From the NCBI RefSeq assembly GCF_004138495.1, contig NZ_ML142851.1:304744-315318 (forward strand): 10,575 nt of DNA, in the 5' to 3' direction. The notes beneath the pieces are model-generated. The model made no database searches. It had not been told where the DNA came from and saw only the letters and a list, made by a program, of their open reading frames with translations. Source of the stretch: Phytoactinopolyspora endophytica (GTDB lineage: Bacteria; Actinomycetota; Actinomycetes; Jiangellales; Jiangellaceae). Positions 1-6,651 of this stretch are shown one piece after another (position 1 is the first letter of the stretch; each line of letters opens with the position of its first letter). A program made the translations under genes and the position numbers.

Positions 1-28
1 TCTCACCTCGACCTTGGAAAGGTTTCGC

Positions 29-1684
29 ATGTCTTCGACCGAAATATCTGTGCCGACGCCGCGCGCCGGCGTCAAAGAATGGCTTGGCTTGGCGACGCTG
101 CTGTTGCCGACCATCTTGCTCTTCCTGACCATGACCGTGCTCTTTCTCGCCACGCCGCAGATCGCGGCCGACCTGCAGCCCAGCAGCTCGCAGGTGTTGT
201 GGATCAACGACATCTACGGCTTCATGATGGCCGGGCTCCTGGTCGCCATGGGAACCCTCGGTGATCGGGTCGGGCGACGCCGTGTCCTACTCTTCGGAGC
301 CGTGGCCTTCGGCACGGCGTCGACGGTGGCGGCGTTCTCGGGTAGCGTCGAGCTGCTGATCGCGTCCCGGGCCGTCATGGGGCTCGGCGCGGCGGCGGTG
401 ATGCCGGCCACCTTGGCGCTCATCAGCAACATGTTCCAGGATGCGCGGCAGCGGGCGACCGCCATCGGGCTGTGGGCGGCGTCGGTGTCCGTAGGCGTGG
501 CGGTCGGTCCCCTGGTGGGCGGGCTGTTGCTCGAAACGTTCTGGTGGGGAGCCGCCCTGCTTGTGGGTGTTCCCGTCATGGCGCTCGTGGTGATCGCGGC
601 ACCCTTGCTGGTGCCGGAGTACCGGGCACCCAATGCCGGGCGGTTGGACGTGTTCAGTGTGGCATTGTCGATGGCCGCGCTGTTCCCCGTCGTCTACGGC
701 GTCAAGGAACTCGCAAAGGCCGAGACTTTCACGGGACCCGCGCTGGCCCTCGCCGCAGGTGTGGCCGTGGCCGTCGTCTTCGTCCGCAGGCAGCTGCGCC
801 TACCCAACCCGCTCCTCGATGTGCGGCTGTTCGGCAACCGGGCCTTCAGCGGCGCCCTGGGCGTGTTCCTGCTGGCGGCGGTGGCACTTGGCGGCGTCTA
901 CCTGCTGTTCACGCAGTACCTGCAGCTGGTGGCGGGGCTGTCGCCGCTCGAGGCCGGGCTGTGGATCTTGCCGGCGGCGCTGCTGCTGGTCGTGGCGTCG
1001 ACCGTCTCGCCGATGCTGGCCCGCAGGTTCCGTCCAGCGTCCATCATCGCGGCCGGCCTGCTTCTCTCGGCGATCGGCTACGGCGTGCTCACCCAGGTCG
1101 GAAGTCCGTCCGGGCTGACGTTGCTGATCGTCGGCTTCTACATCCTGTACCCGGGCATCGCGCCGACCATGGCGCTGACCACCAACCTGGTGATCGGGTC
1201 CGCCCCTGCTGAGAAGGCCGGTGCGGCGTCGGCGGTCAACACGACGGCCAGCGACCTCGGCGTATCCCTGGGCATCGCGGTCCTGGGCAGCATCGGCACG
1301 GCGGTCTACCGCAGCGGCATGGCCGACGAGGTCCCGGCTGGGCTGACCGGTCCGGCGGCCGACAACGCCAGGGACACGCTCCCGGGGGCCCTGGCCGCGG
1401 TCAATGAGCTGCCGGCCACGGCTGCGGACACGCTGCTCGAACCTGCTCGTGAGGCGTTCACCAGCGGTCTGAACGTGGCGGCGGGCATCGCTGCGGTGCT
1501 TGCCCTCGCGGCTGCGGTGCTGTCGTTGACGATCCTGCGCCGGGTGCCGCCGACGAGTGCCGGCGCACCCAGTTCGGATTCGGCCGTCAACGCTGCTTCG
1601 ATCGATGAGGACGCCGGCGTGCTGGGCGCACCGGCGGGTCCGACAACCGAGACCGGCGATGCCGTGCCCGCGGGCGCCGGCTGA
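29..1684 (+). CDS. DHA2-type (14-helix) MFS multidrug exporter
   Basis: Integral membrane transporter of the major facilitator superfamily, DHA2 (EmrB/QacA-like) type, expected to export drugs or other small hydrophobic compounds in exchange for protons. Seen in the sequence: 551 residues with many hydrophobic segments, enough for the 14 helices usual in this family; the MFS loop 2-3 signature GTLGDRVGRRR at residues 75-85; and an antiporter motif C (GVAVGPLVGG) at 156-165 in helix 5. A polar, Ala/Pro/Ser-rich cytoplasmic tail of about 45 residues follows the last helix. The ATG at 29 is chosen because GGAAAGG at 16-22 sits six bases upstream; a TTG at 14 is in frame but would precede that ribosome site. 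The promoter and any upstream regulator lie outside the window. Substrate is unknown; the family call is firm. Confidence 0.93.
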   Translation: MSSTEISVPTPRAGVKEWLGLATLLLPTILLFLTMTVLFLATPQIAADLQPSSSQVLWINDIYGFMMAGLLVAMGTLGDRVGRRRVLLFGAVAFGTASTVAAFSGSVELLIASRAVMGLGAAAVMPATLALISNMFQDARQRATAIGLWAASVSVGVAVGPLVGGLLLETFWWGAALLVGVPVMALVVIAAPLLVPEYRAPNAGRLDVFSVALSMAALFPVVYGVKELAKAETFTGPALALAAGVAVAVVFVRRQLRLPNPLLDVRLFGNRAFSGALGVFLLAAVALGGVYLLFTQYLQLVAGLSPLEAGLWILPAALLLVVASTVSPMLARRFRPASIIAAGLLLSAIGYGVLTQVGSPSGLTLLIVGFYILYPGIAPTMALTTNLVIGSAPAEKAGAASAVNTTASDLGVSLGIAVLGSIGTAVYRSGMADEVPAGLTGPAADNARDTLPGALAAVNELPATAADTLLEPAREAFTSGLNVAAGIAAVLALAAAVLSLTILRRVPPTSAGAPSSDSAVNAASIDEDAGVLGAPAGPTTETGDAVPAGAG

Positions 1685-1724
1685 GGTCCGGACCCGCTCG
1701 AACGCCGAGAGTCACGTCGCAGAA

Positions 1725-1765
1725 CGAGGCACGGTCGCCAGCACGAACCGGGCGACCGTGCCTCG
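1725..1765 (+). terminator. Perfect 15-bp hairpin after the MFS gene
   Basis: Bases 1725-1739 (CGAGGCACGGTCGCC) are exactly complementary to 1751-1765, leaving an 11-base loop. It starts 40 bases after the exporter stop codon. There is no T tract after it, which is common for actinobacterial terminators, so the terminator role is inferred from stem strength and position. The right arm overlaps the first bases of a direct repeat shared with the end of the oxidoreductase gene at 3388. Confidence 0.7.
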
Positions 1766-1800
1766 GACTCTGCCTAGACTTCGTCACGGTTGGCCGCGAC
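1761..1800. repeat. Direct repeat copy A: echo of oxidoreductase 3' end
   Basis: Seventeen bases at 1761-1777 are identical to 3375-3391, and the following ~23 bases match closely once a one-base shift is allowed. Copy B is the last codons, stop codon and 3' flank of the intact oxidoreductase. Read on the minus strand, copy A gives VAANRDEV then TAG, against VAAHRHES then TAG in the real gene, so the frame and stop are kept. An in-frame TGA lies a few codons upstream, so copy A is only a scrap of a gene end. Confidence 0.7.
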
Positions 1801-1803
1801 CGC

Positions 1804-1821
1804 CACGAGTCAGCACTCGTG
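1804..1821. other. Small 7-bp hairpin or dyad
   Basis: CACGAGT at 1804-1810 pairs exactly with ACTCGTG at 1815-1821 around the loop CAGC. It lies just beyond direct repeat copy A, in the 387-base gap between the exporter and the phosphotransferase. It could be a second weak terminator or a protein-binding dyad; nothing in the sequence decides between these. Confidence 0.35.
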
Positions 1822-1861
1822 CCGCGGATCTCCAGATGACATCCGTTGTTCCTGGACGTTC

Positions 1862-1903
1862 GTCTACGTACGTGAACGTTTGGTAACGTCTATGTACGTA
1901 GAC
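1862..1903. promoter_or_regulatory. Two-level concentric palindrome, operator-like (TetR-type guess)
   Basis: Outer arms GTCTACGTAC (1862-1871) and GTACGTAGAC (1894-1903) are perfect reverse complements. Inner arms ACGTT (1876-1880) and AACGT (1885-1889) are also perfect, and both pairs share one axis between 1882 and 1883. Overall 16 of 21 positions pair. ACGTACGT-rich dyads of this kind are typical operators of TetR-family repressors, often beside exporter genes. A TANNNT -10-like element (TAACGT, 1884-1889) lies inside, and AGGAG at 1904-1908 directly abuts the right arm. No regulator gene is present next to it, so the binding protein is unknown. Confidence 0.6.
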
Positions 1904-1913
1904 AGGAGCGCTG

Positions 1914-1991
1914 ATGGCTCCTCGTAGGCTCCTCGTGGCTATGTACGGCGCAGTCGTCGGGCGAATCGATCGGCGTTCCGCAAACTGCTGA
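1914..1991 (+). CDS. Possible 25-residue leader or gene stub
   Basis: AGGAG at 1904-1908, right after the palindrome, is five bases from an ATG that opens a 25-codon frame (MAPRRLLVAMYGAVVGRIDR... to TGA at 1989-1991). The position, under a strong operator-like dyad with a good ribosome site, suggests a translated leader or the surviving 5' stub of a regulator gene whose remainder was lost when the downstream segment arrived. The peptide is basic but does not resemble a complete helix-turn-helix. Its 5' end contains a 10-bp tandem repeat (GGCTCCTCGT at 1916-1925 and 1927-1936). Evidence for real coding is weak. Confidence 0.25.
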   Translation: MAPRRLLVAMYGAVVGRIDRRSANC

Positions 1992-2071
1992 TCCGGAGTT
2001 CACGTATGACCCGTCTTACACGGCCCTATCCGACTTGCCACAGGTGAATACTTCCGTGCTGGAGGCGGACT

Positions 2072-3031
2072 TTGTTGCCTACTAAGCAATGGGTCGATGC
2101 GGCCCTCAAGGCCTATGGCTTGACCAGCGGGGTTGTGGTCTCCCCTACCAGCCAGGGCGACGACAACGAGAGCCTTTTCGTCAGCCGCGCCGACGAGCGC
2201 TTCGTCCTACGCCGCTACGGCGTAACACCTGCGGAAGAGGTGCAGTTTGAGCTTGACGCCATCGACTATCTCGGGAGTGTGGGGTTTCCCACCCCCCGCC
2301 TTATCAGAACACCCGAGGGAAAGCGCGCCCTCGATGTCGAGGGAGCATCCGTCGTCCTTTTCGATTTCGTCAGCGGAAGCCCGATTTCTGATGACGACTC
2401 TGAGAGCGGTCCGGCCGTGGCCAGACTCGCGGCTCGGATGCACAAACTGACCGCCGGACAGACGTTCGGAGGTAGGCGTTCCCGGACCGATCTGTATCGC
2501 ATCGGAGCGTTCACTTTCGCTTGCCAAGAGGATCCGCTGCTGCGCGCCAAGCCAGGAGCAGAGAGGTTCGCCGAGCACGGACGGGCACTTCTGGCAGAAG
2601 CGCCCGAGGTGTTCACTCCGGATCTGCCGCGAGGTCTTATCCATCACGACATGCACAGCGAGAACGTCCTGGTGGAGCCTCATGGTGAGATCGTAGGCCT
2701 CATCGACTTTGACGAGTCCTATTCTGGCCCATTCGTCCTCGATATCGCCGGGCTGCTGCACTCGTGGGCAAGGGGCGCTGACTTTGGGTACGACATCGGA
2801 GCAGCGCGCCGGACGCTGGCGGCGTACCGCGAAGTACGGAACATCACCACCGCCGAGCAGAGAGCGCTCGGGTTTGCCTTGCGCGTGTTCCACGCAGCGG
2901 ACGCGTCAGAGTACATCTTGCGAAACTACCGCCATCGCCCTGCGACGTTCGACCTCGGTGAGTGCCACTCGCTGGCGGGCTACTACAAGATCACGGGAGG
3001 GACCGACTGGCTCGCGAACCTGGAGGATTAA
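2072..3031 (+). CDS. APH-fold phosphotransferase (kinase-like)
   Basis: Cytoplasmic ATP-dependent phosphotransferase of the aminoglycoside phosphotransferase/homoserine-kinase-like superfamily (PF01636 type), 319 residues, a usual length. Seen: an N-lobe with [10 protein letters not shown] (28-37) and FVLRRY (44-49), where the expected ATP-binding Lys appears to be Arg; the catalytic loop HHDMHSEN (191-198) with Asp193 and Asn198; and the metal-binding DFD at 212-214. The start is TTG at 2072, six bases after GGAGG (2061-2065); TTG at 2075 is equally in frame. Substrate cannot be told: an antibiotic, choline-like or amino-acid substrate are all possible in this family. Base composition is lower in G+C than its neighbours (33 of 60 bases at 2341-2400, against 44 of 60 at 841-900), and it lies between direct repeats beside a broken gene, which suggests horizontal acquisition. 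Confidence 0.85.
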   Translation: MLPTKQWVDAALKAYGLTSGVVVSPTSQGDDNESLFVSRADERFVLRRYGVTPAEEVQFELDAIDYLGSVGFPTPRLIRTPEGKRALDVEGASVVLFDFVSGSPISDDDSESGPAVARLAARMHKLTAGQTFGGRRSRTDLYRIGAFTFACQEDPLLRAKPGAERFAEHGRALLAEAPEVFTPDLPRGLIHHDMHSENVLVEPHGEIVGLIDFDESYSGPFVLDIAGLLHSWARGADFGYDIGAARRTLAAYREVRNITTAEQRALGFALRVFHAADASEYILRNYRHRPATFDLGECHSLAGYYKITGGTDWLANLED

Positions 3032-3387
3032 CCCCAGGTAGTTCTCGATCGCCGCACTTTGACTAGCCTGACCTCCAGGCGCCTCACGCTCTACGATGAC
3101 GGTGCTCAGACCCTCCGACGCCGCGTACACCGTGGCGGCCAGGCCCGCCGGACCGCCACCCACGATGCACACGTCGTACAGCGGCTGCTCGGCTCTGGTG
3201 CGCAGGCCGAGGGCGCCGGCCACGTCGAGCGTCGACGGCGAGCGGAGCGTCGCACCGTCGGGCACGAGCACCAGCGGGAGATCGGCCGCTGTCGCCTGGG
3301 CAAGCTGGCTCAAGCGCAGTGCCTCGGCATCGCTCTCGATGTCGTACCAGCGAATCGAACGCCTGCCTAGCCAGCCTCGGACTCTGC
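3032..3387 (-). pseudogene. Remnant of fused response-regulator/thioredoxin-reductase-type flavoprotein
   Basis: Minus-strand frame, open without a stop, reading [15 protein letters not shown]..., [11 protein letters not shown], then [24 protein letters not shown] and IENYLG. This order (end of a glutaredoxin-like domain, then a Rossmann FAD motif GGGPAG, then the PGGQ and IENYLG blocks) matches long FAD-dependent reductases that carry an N-terminal receiver-like domain and run to roughly 550 residues. Only about 115 codons remain. The receiver domain is missing upstream. After IENYLG the homology stops exactly at 3032, one base past the phosphotransferase TAA, where a conserved Phe-Pro would be expected. 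The NADPH domain and redox CxxC are lost. It is a non-functional fragment, probably cut by arrival of the phosphotransferase segment. Confidence 0.75.
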
Positions 3388-3414
3388 CTAGGACTCGTGA
3401 CGGTGGGCGGCGAC
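3375..3414. repeat. Direct repeat copy B (3' end of oxidoreductase)
   Basis: Partner of the repeat at 1761-1800, in the same orientation. It spans the last nine sense codons and TAG of the oxidoreductase gene plus 13 bases beyond, and abuts the flavoprotein remnant. The two copies bracket about 1.6 kb containing the phosphotransferase and the remnant. Confidence 0.7.
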
Positions 3415-4347
3415 GGCTGTGTCGGTCTCCTCGGTGACCAGGTCGGCGTTGATCTGTGCCCCTGCGAGAGCGCCTGCCGAAGCAGAGGATCCGACTTGGG
3501 CGGATAGGTCGGTGACGTTGCCTGCGGCCCAGACTCCGTCCGCGTCGGTGCGGCCGGTGGCGTCCGCGGGTATGTGCTCGCCCATTCCCGACGCATGCTC
3601 CACGGGCTTGAGGCCGAGCCCGGCCAGGAAGCCCGCACGTGCCACCATCCGCGGCTGGACCGCGATCACGTCGCGGCTGACCAGCGTGCCGTCGCGCAGC
3701 TGCACGCCGACGATGCGGTCCTCGTCGATCTTCAGCGACGCGACCTCGCCGTGGACCACCTCGATGCCTCGGGCGGCCAGCTTCTCCGCGTCTTCATCGG
3801 CCAGGGGCGGTGCGGTGTGGGCGAAGAACGTGACGTCGTCGCTCAGCTGCCGGAACAGCAGCGCCTGGTGCACCGCCATGGGACTGCTGGCCAGCACCCC
3901 GATGGCCTGGTCGCGGACCTCCCAGCCGTGGCAGTACGGGCAGTGCACGACGTCTCTGCCCCACCGGGTCCGCAGCCCCGTGACATCCGGCAGTTCATCC
4001 ACCAGTCCGGATGTCACCAGTAGCCGGCGTGCCCGGGTGGACCTGCCGTCCGCCAGTGTGACGCTGAATCCATCGGCGTCCCGGAGCGCGGTGGTGACCT
4101 CCCCGGTCACCACGTCGCCGCCGTACCTCCGAACGTCGGCACGGCCACGCTCAAGGAGCTCCGCCGGCGGAACTCCATCGTGCGCCAACATTCCGTGCAC
4201 GCCGGCGGCTGGGGCGTTGCGCGGAGCACCCGCGTCGATCACCACTACTGACCGGCGCGACCGGCCCAGCATCAGCGCCCCGTTCAGGCCTGCGGCGCCG
4301 CCGCCGATCACCGCTACGTCGTAGCCGTCTCTCAATTGATCTGTCAT
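3388..4347 (-). CDS. Thioredoxin-reductase-like NAD(P)/FAD oxidoreductase (CPYC type)
   Basis: Cytoplasmic two-domain flavoprotein disulfide oxidoreductase, 319 residues, the size of low-molecular-weight thioredoxin reductases. Seen: FAD Rossmann motif VIGGGAAG (13-20); HCPYCHGW with a redox CxxC at 136-139 in the thioredoxin-reductase position; and [10 protein letters not shown] (271-280), the second FAD motif with Asn in place of the usual Asp. The nucleotide-binding loop after the CxxC ([13 protein letters not shown]) lacks the canonical GGGxSA pattern. It is therefore a relative of TrxB rather than a sure thioredoxin reductase; thiol oxidases of dithiol metabolism (HlmI/GliT-like) are related. 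The ATG at 4347 is preceded by GGAGGTGG (minus strand, 4360-4353) at five bases, so the in-frame upstream extension to 4395 is rejected. A palindrome at 4402-4416 probably controls it. No thioredoxin gene is adjacent. Confidence 0.88.
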   Translation of the reverse strand: MTDQLRDGYDVAVIGGGAAGLNGALMLGRSRRSVVVIDAGAPRNAPAAGVHGMLAHDGVPPAELLERGRADVRRYGGDVVTGEVTTALRDADGFSVTLADGRSTRARRLLVTSGLVDELPDVTGLRTRWGRDVVHCPYCHGWEVRDQAIGVLASSPMAVHQALLFRQLSDDVTFFAHTAPPLADEDAEKLAARGIEVVHGEVASLKIDEDRIVGVQLRDGTLVSRDVIAVQPRMVARAGFLAGLGLKPVEHASGMGEHIPADATGRTDADGVWAAGNVTDLSAQVGSSASAGALAGAQINADLVTEETDTAVAAHRHES

Positions 4348-4401
4348 CGTGACCACCTCCACGACGACTATGCGAGCTTCGTGCTCATCGTGCAAACTTC
4401 A

Positions 4402-4416
4402 TTGCCATTATGGCAA
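4402..4416. promoter_or_regulatory. 15-bp perfect palindrome upstream of the oxidoreductase
   Basis: TTGCCAT (4402-4408) and ATGGCAA (4410-4416) are perfect reverse complements around a single T. A one-base centre cannot form a hairpin loop, so this reads as a dimer-binding operator rather than a terminator. It lies 55 bases upstream of the oxidoreductase ATG and eight bases after the stop of the preceding gene. On the minus strand it contains CATAAT, five of six matches to a -10 box, so a bound repressor would block a promoter there. MarR- or TetR-type regulators are plausible binders; none is encoded nearby. Confidence 0.5.
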
Positions 4417-4424
4417 AGTGCTTG

Positions 4425-5945
4425 CTATTTTTCCGTGCTTCGCAGAGCGGCGCGAGCGAAGGTGATGCCCCGGGGCGTCACGTTCGCGCCCACGTAGGTG
4501 AACCAGTCGAGCTTGTCGAACGCGCCCAGCCGCCGCAGCACGTACTCGGTGTCTAAGATTCCCTGGATGACGGCATTGCTGCCCAGCGGTGCACCGCCGC
4601 TGACTCTCCATCCGGCGTCGGTGAGCAGGCGGGCGACGAGCGCTTCGCGGTGCCGGCCCGAGTCCCCGCCGTTGTGGTGATCCTTGTCTCGATCGTCGCT
4701 GTCAACGCCGCCACGGCTACGACCGGTGCCGTCATTGGCGGCGTCGGCGGCCACGGCGGTGAGGTACAGCAGGCTCGCCTGTGCGTCGAACGGGTCCCTC
4801 GTTCTCAGCGGCATGCTGGCAGCCAGATGCCACCACAGTGCCACCGGGTCGTCACGCAACCTGCGGGCGCGAGACGTCGGCAACAGCTTGCCGCGATACT
4901 TGCGCACCAGCCCCAGCTTCTGCGCCGTCTCCCGCAGGAGCAGCACCGGCAGCGTCTGGTCCTCGCGGTTGAACTTGCCGATCCACTCGTCTTCCATGTT
5001 CAGTTCGGCCATCGCGGCCTCGACATGCGCCGGCGGTAGATAGCCGGCGTTGGTGAGCTTGATGCCGTCGTCGCCGACGCGATCCAGCAGCCAGGTGTAC
5101 GGGCTGACCATGGCGGTGGCCGTCTCCACGTCGATCATCACCGGATCACCGAGGCGAGCATCCCCGATCAGCCGACGCAGGCGCCGCCGGCCTGGCGTGG
5201 AGCCGATGGAGTTGTGGATCTCGAGCAGCGGCGCCGGCAGGTCCCCGACAGCCGGCATGTCCGCGCTGCTCAGTTCGGCCAAGATGCGGTTCACCTCGTC
5301 GGCGTCGAACGGCACCGGCTCGTGGGTGGTCGGATCGATGTCGAAGCCGTACATGTCGCGGAGCTCGGCCGCGGCGCGGTCGCGGTCCGGGTTGGTCGCA
5401 TCGTTGGCGGCAGCGAACATCTCGTATCCGGGCACTCCGCCGCAGTCCTCCGCCGGGCCGGGCCGTTCACCCCCGATACATCTCGCGCCCTGCCTTGACT
5501 CGTCGCGCGGCCGGACCGCCTCCAGCTCGATGATGTGCAGCCAGTCGTCGCCGAAGTCGTAGCAGTAGAACAGCGTGTCACCGGGCTCGGCGAGAACCTC
5601 GTCCAGCCGGACGTGTTCTTCCGGAATGCCGTCCGGTGCTTCCTCGATCTCGAACGGGCAGAGGTAGTACTCGGTCTCGTGGCTGTAGTACGCGGGCCCG
5701 GATCCGAACTGGTGAAGGTGGCTGTCGGTCCAGCCGACGGCCACCTGGATGATGTCGTGCACATCGTTGAGGAACAGGTCGGAGGCGAGTTCGAGTCGCC
5801 GCCACACCGGAGGGCTGGTTCCGTCCAGCTCGATCCGCAGCTGGTAGGAGACAACATCCCGACGACGGGCTCGACGGCGCGATGGCGGTGCCGCCTCCTC
5901 GACGGGATCTGCGACGAGCCTGAGATGGCCGCGGGTCGACGTCAT
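4425..5945 (-). CDS. Plasmid pRiA4b ORF-3 family protein, long form
   Basis: 506-residue soluble protein whose N-terminal third is a pRiA4b ORF-3-like domain (PF07929 type, function unknown). Seen: YQLRIEL (34-40), PPVWRRLEL (45-53), DVHDIIQVAVGWTDSHLHQF (61-80) and YDFGDDWLHIIELE (129-142), the recognisable blocks of that family, followed by a Cys/Gly-rich GERPGPAEDCGGVPGY segment. The remaining ~300 residues form a second, mostly helical region with KLTNAGYLPP (296-305) and WWHLAASMPLR (371-381), an Asp/His/Gly-rich linker (about 403-433), then a wHTH-like end. The start at ATG 5945 is chosen because a TANNNT -10 element lies seven bases before it and no ribosome site is visible, fitting a leaderless message; GTG at 6011 is an in-frame alternative. 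Molecular role unknown. Confidence 0.8.
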   Translation of the reverse strand: MTSTRGHLRLVADPVEEAAPPSRRRARRRDVVSYQLRIELDGTSPPVWRRLELASDLFLNDVHDIIQVAVGWTDSHLHQFGSGPAYYSHETEYYLCPFEIEEAPDGIPEEHVRLDEVLAEPGDTLFYCYDFGDDWLHIIELEAVRPRDESRQGARCIGGERPGPAEDCGGVPGYEMFAAANDATNPDRDRAAAELRDMYGFDIDPTTHEPVPFDADEVNRILAELSSADMPAVGDLPAPLLEIHNSIGSTPGRRRLRRLIGDARLGDPVMIDVETATAMVSPYTWLLDRVGDDGIKLTNAGYLPPAHVEAAMAELNMEDEWIGKFNREDQTLPVLLLRETAQKLGLVRKYRGKLLPTSRARRLRDDPVALWWHLAASMPLRTRDPFDAQASLLYLTAVAADAANDGTGRSRGGVDSDDRDKDHHNGGDSGRHREALVARLLTDAGWRVSGGAPLGSNAVIQGILDTEYVLRRLGAFDKLDWFTYVGANVTPRGITFARAALRSTEK

Positions 5946-5952
5946 ACGCAAT

Positions 5953-5958
5953 ACGGTA
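5953..5958 (-). promoter_or_regulatory. -10 element of a probable leaderless promoter
   Basis: On the minus strand TACCGT ends seven bases before the ATG at 5945, the spacing that puts the transcription start at or next to the A of the start codon. No purine-rich ribosome site precedes this ATG and no convincing -35 box is seen. Leaderless genes with a TANNNT -10 are frequent in Actinobacteria. The element is part of a small dyad (ATACGGTAT, 5951-5959). Confidence 0.4.
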
Positions 5959-6163
5959 TCGGTCCGGCCCGATCGCGCTCCGCGGAGACGGGAAACGACG
6001 ACGCCCCGCACGGCGCGGTGCCCGTTGGGCGCGGCGAATCTCGGTACCGAAGGCGGCCTCCAGTGAATAGGCTAGAGCAAGATCACGACGGCAAAGGTCG
6101 CCCCGCCCGGAACGGCACCTCCTACGACGGGGCCTAGATCCAACCTGACCAGGAGGTCCGGCC

Positions 6164-6610
6164 ATGACGTCCACGGTTTCGGTGGAGGAACTCGCACCTG
6201 TCGAGCGCACCTACACCAGCACGGCCACCAAGGTGGATGATCGATGGTCGGTCCGGTGTGACCAACGGCCGGATATCGACACGACGGCCAAGCAGCTGGA
6301 CCATGCGGTCGCGGAACATCGCCGGGTACTGGCCGAGATGCTCGAGGTCGCAGAGGACAAGCTCAACGTCATCGTGCGGCCCGTCGTCCCGCAGCTTGCC
6401 CAGGAACACATCGACCGCGCACGCGAGCTGCGCCAGACGGCGGCGTGGGCCAAGGCGGAGGCCGCGGCCGAGGCACGGTCGGCGGCCCGCGGACTGCACG
6501 ACATGAAGGTCTCGCTGCGTGACATCGGCACGATCCTCGGTGTCTCGCATCAGCGCGCTCACCAGCTGGTCAGCGAGCATCCAGGCGGGTCCGACACGTC
6601 GCGCAACTGA
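6164..6610 (+). CDS. HicB-like antitoxin-type protein with C-terminal HTH
   Basis: 148-residue soluble protein in three parts. Residues ~20-75 look like a HicB-type partial RNase-H-like fold (DRWSVRCDQRPDIDT, then a helix LDHAVAEHRRVLAEML and a closing strand DKLNVIVRPVVP). Residues ~78-112 form an Ala/Arg/Glu-rich helix likely to be coiled. Residues ~116-136 (VSLRDIGTILGVSHQRAHQLV) are a sigma-4-like helix-turn-helix. Such proteins are usually labelled HicB-family antitoxins in actinobacteria, but no HicA toxin frame is found on either side, so a stand-alone DNA-binding role is as likely. AGGAGG at 6151-6156 sets the ATG at 6164. Divergent from the pRiA4b-family gene across 218 bases, where TAGGCT (6068-6073) is a possible -10. 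Convergent with the LuxR gene. Confidence 0.72.
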   Translation: MTSTVSVEELAPVERTYTSTATKVDDRWSVRCDQRPDIDTTAKQLDHAVAEHRRVLAEMLEVAEDKLNVIVRPVVPQLAQEHIDRARELRQTAAWAKAEAAAEARSAARGLHDMKVSLRDIGTILGVSHQRAHQLVSEHPGGSDTSRN

Positions 6611-6623
6611 CGTCGCTCCCGGC

Positions 6624-6651
6624 GACGCTCACGCGCCATCGCGTGAGCGTC
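6624..6651. terminator. Bidirectional 12-bp hairpin between convergent genes
   Basis: GACGCTCACGCG (6624-6635) pairs perfectly with CGCGTGAGCGTC (6640-6651) around the loop CCAT. It lies 13 bases after the stop of the HicB-like gene and covers the last codons and stop (6629) of the oppositely oriented LuxR gene, so it can terminate both. There is no T tract on either side. Confidence 0.7.

Noticed and set aside
14..28. TTG start for the exporter at 14
   Set aside because: It lies before the GGAAAGG ribosome site that is correctly spaced for the ATG at 29.
1761..1860. A longer copy of the oxidoreductase C-terminus upstream of repeat copy A
   Set aside because: Reading on the minus strand, similarity ends after about ten codons and an in-frame TGA follows; nothing resembling the GVWAAGNV block is present.
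3419..4324. A 301-residue open frame on the plus strand
   Set aside because: Antisense shadow of the oxidoreductase; Ser/Arg/Pro-rich with no recognisable motif.
4348..4395. Upstream start for the oxidoreductase at 4395
   Set aside because: It would place the strong GGAGGTGG ribosome site inside the coding region; the ATG at 4347 is ideally spaced from it and the FAD motif follows at the usual distance.
6100..6133. GCCCCG/CGGGGC hairpin upstream of the HicB-like gene as a riboswitch or attenuator
   Set aside because: The stem has only six pairs with a 22-base loop in GC-rich DNA, which is expected by chance.
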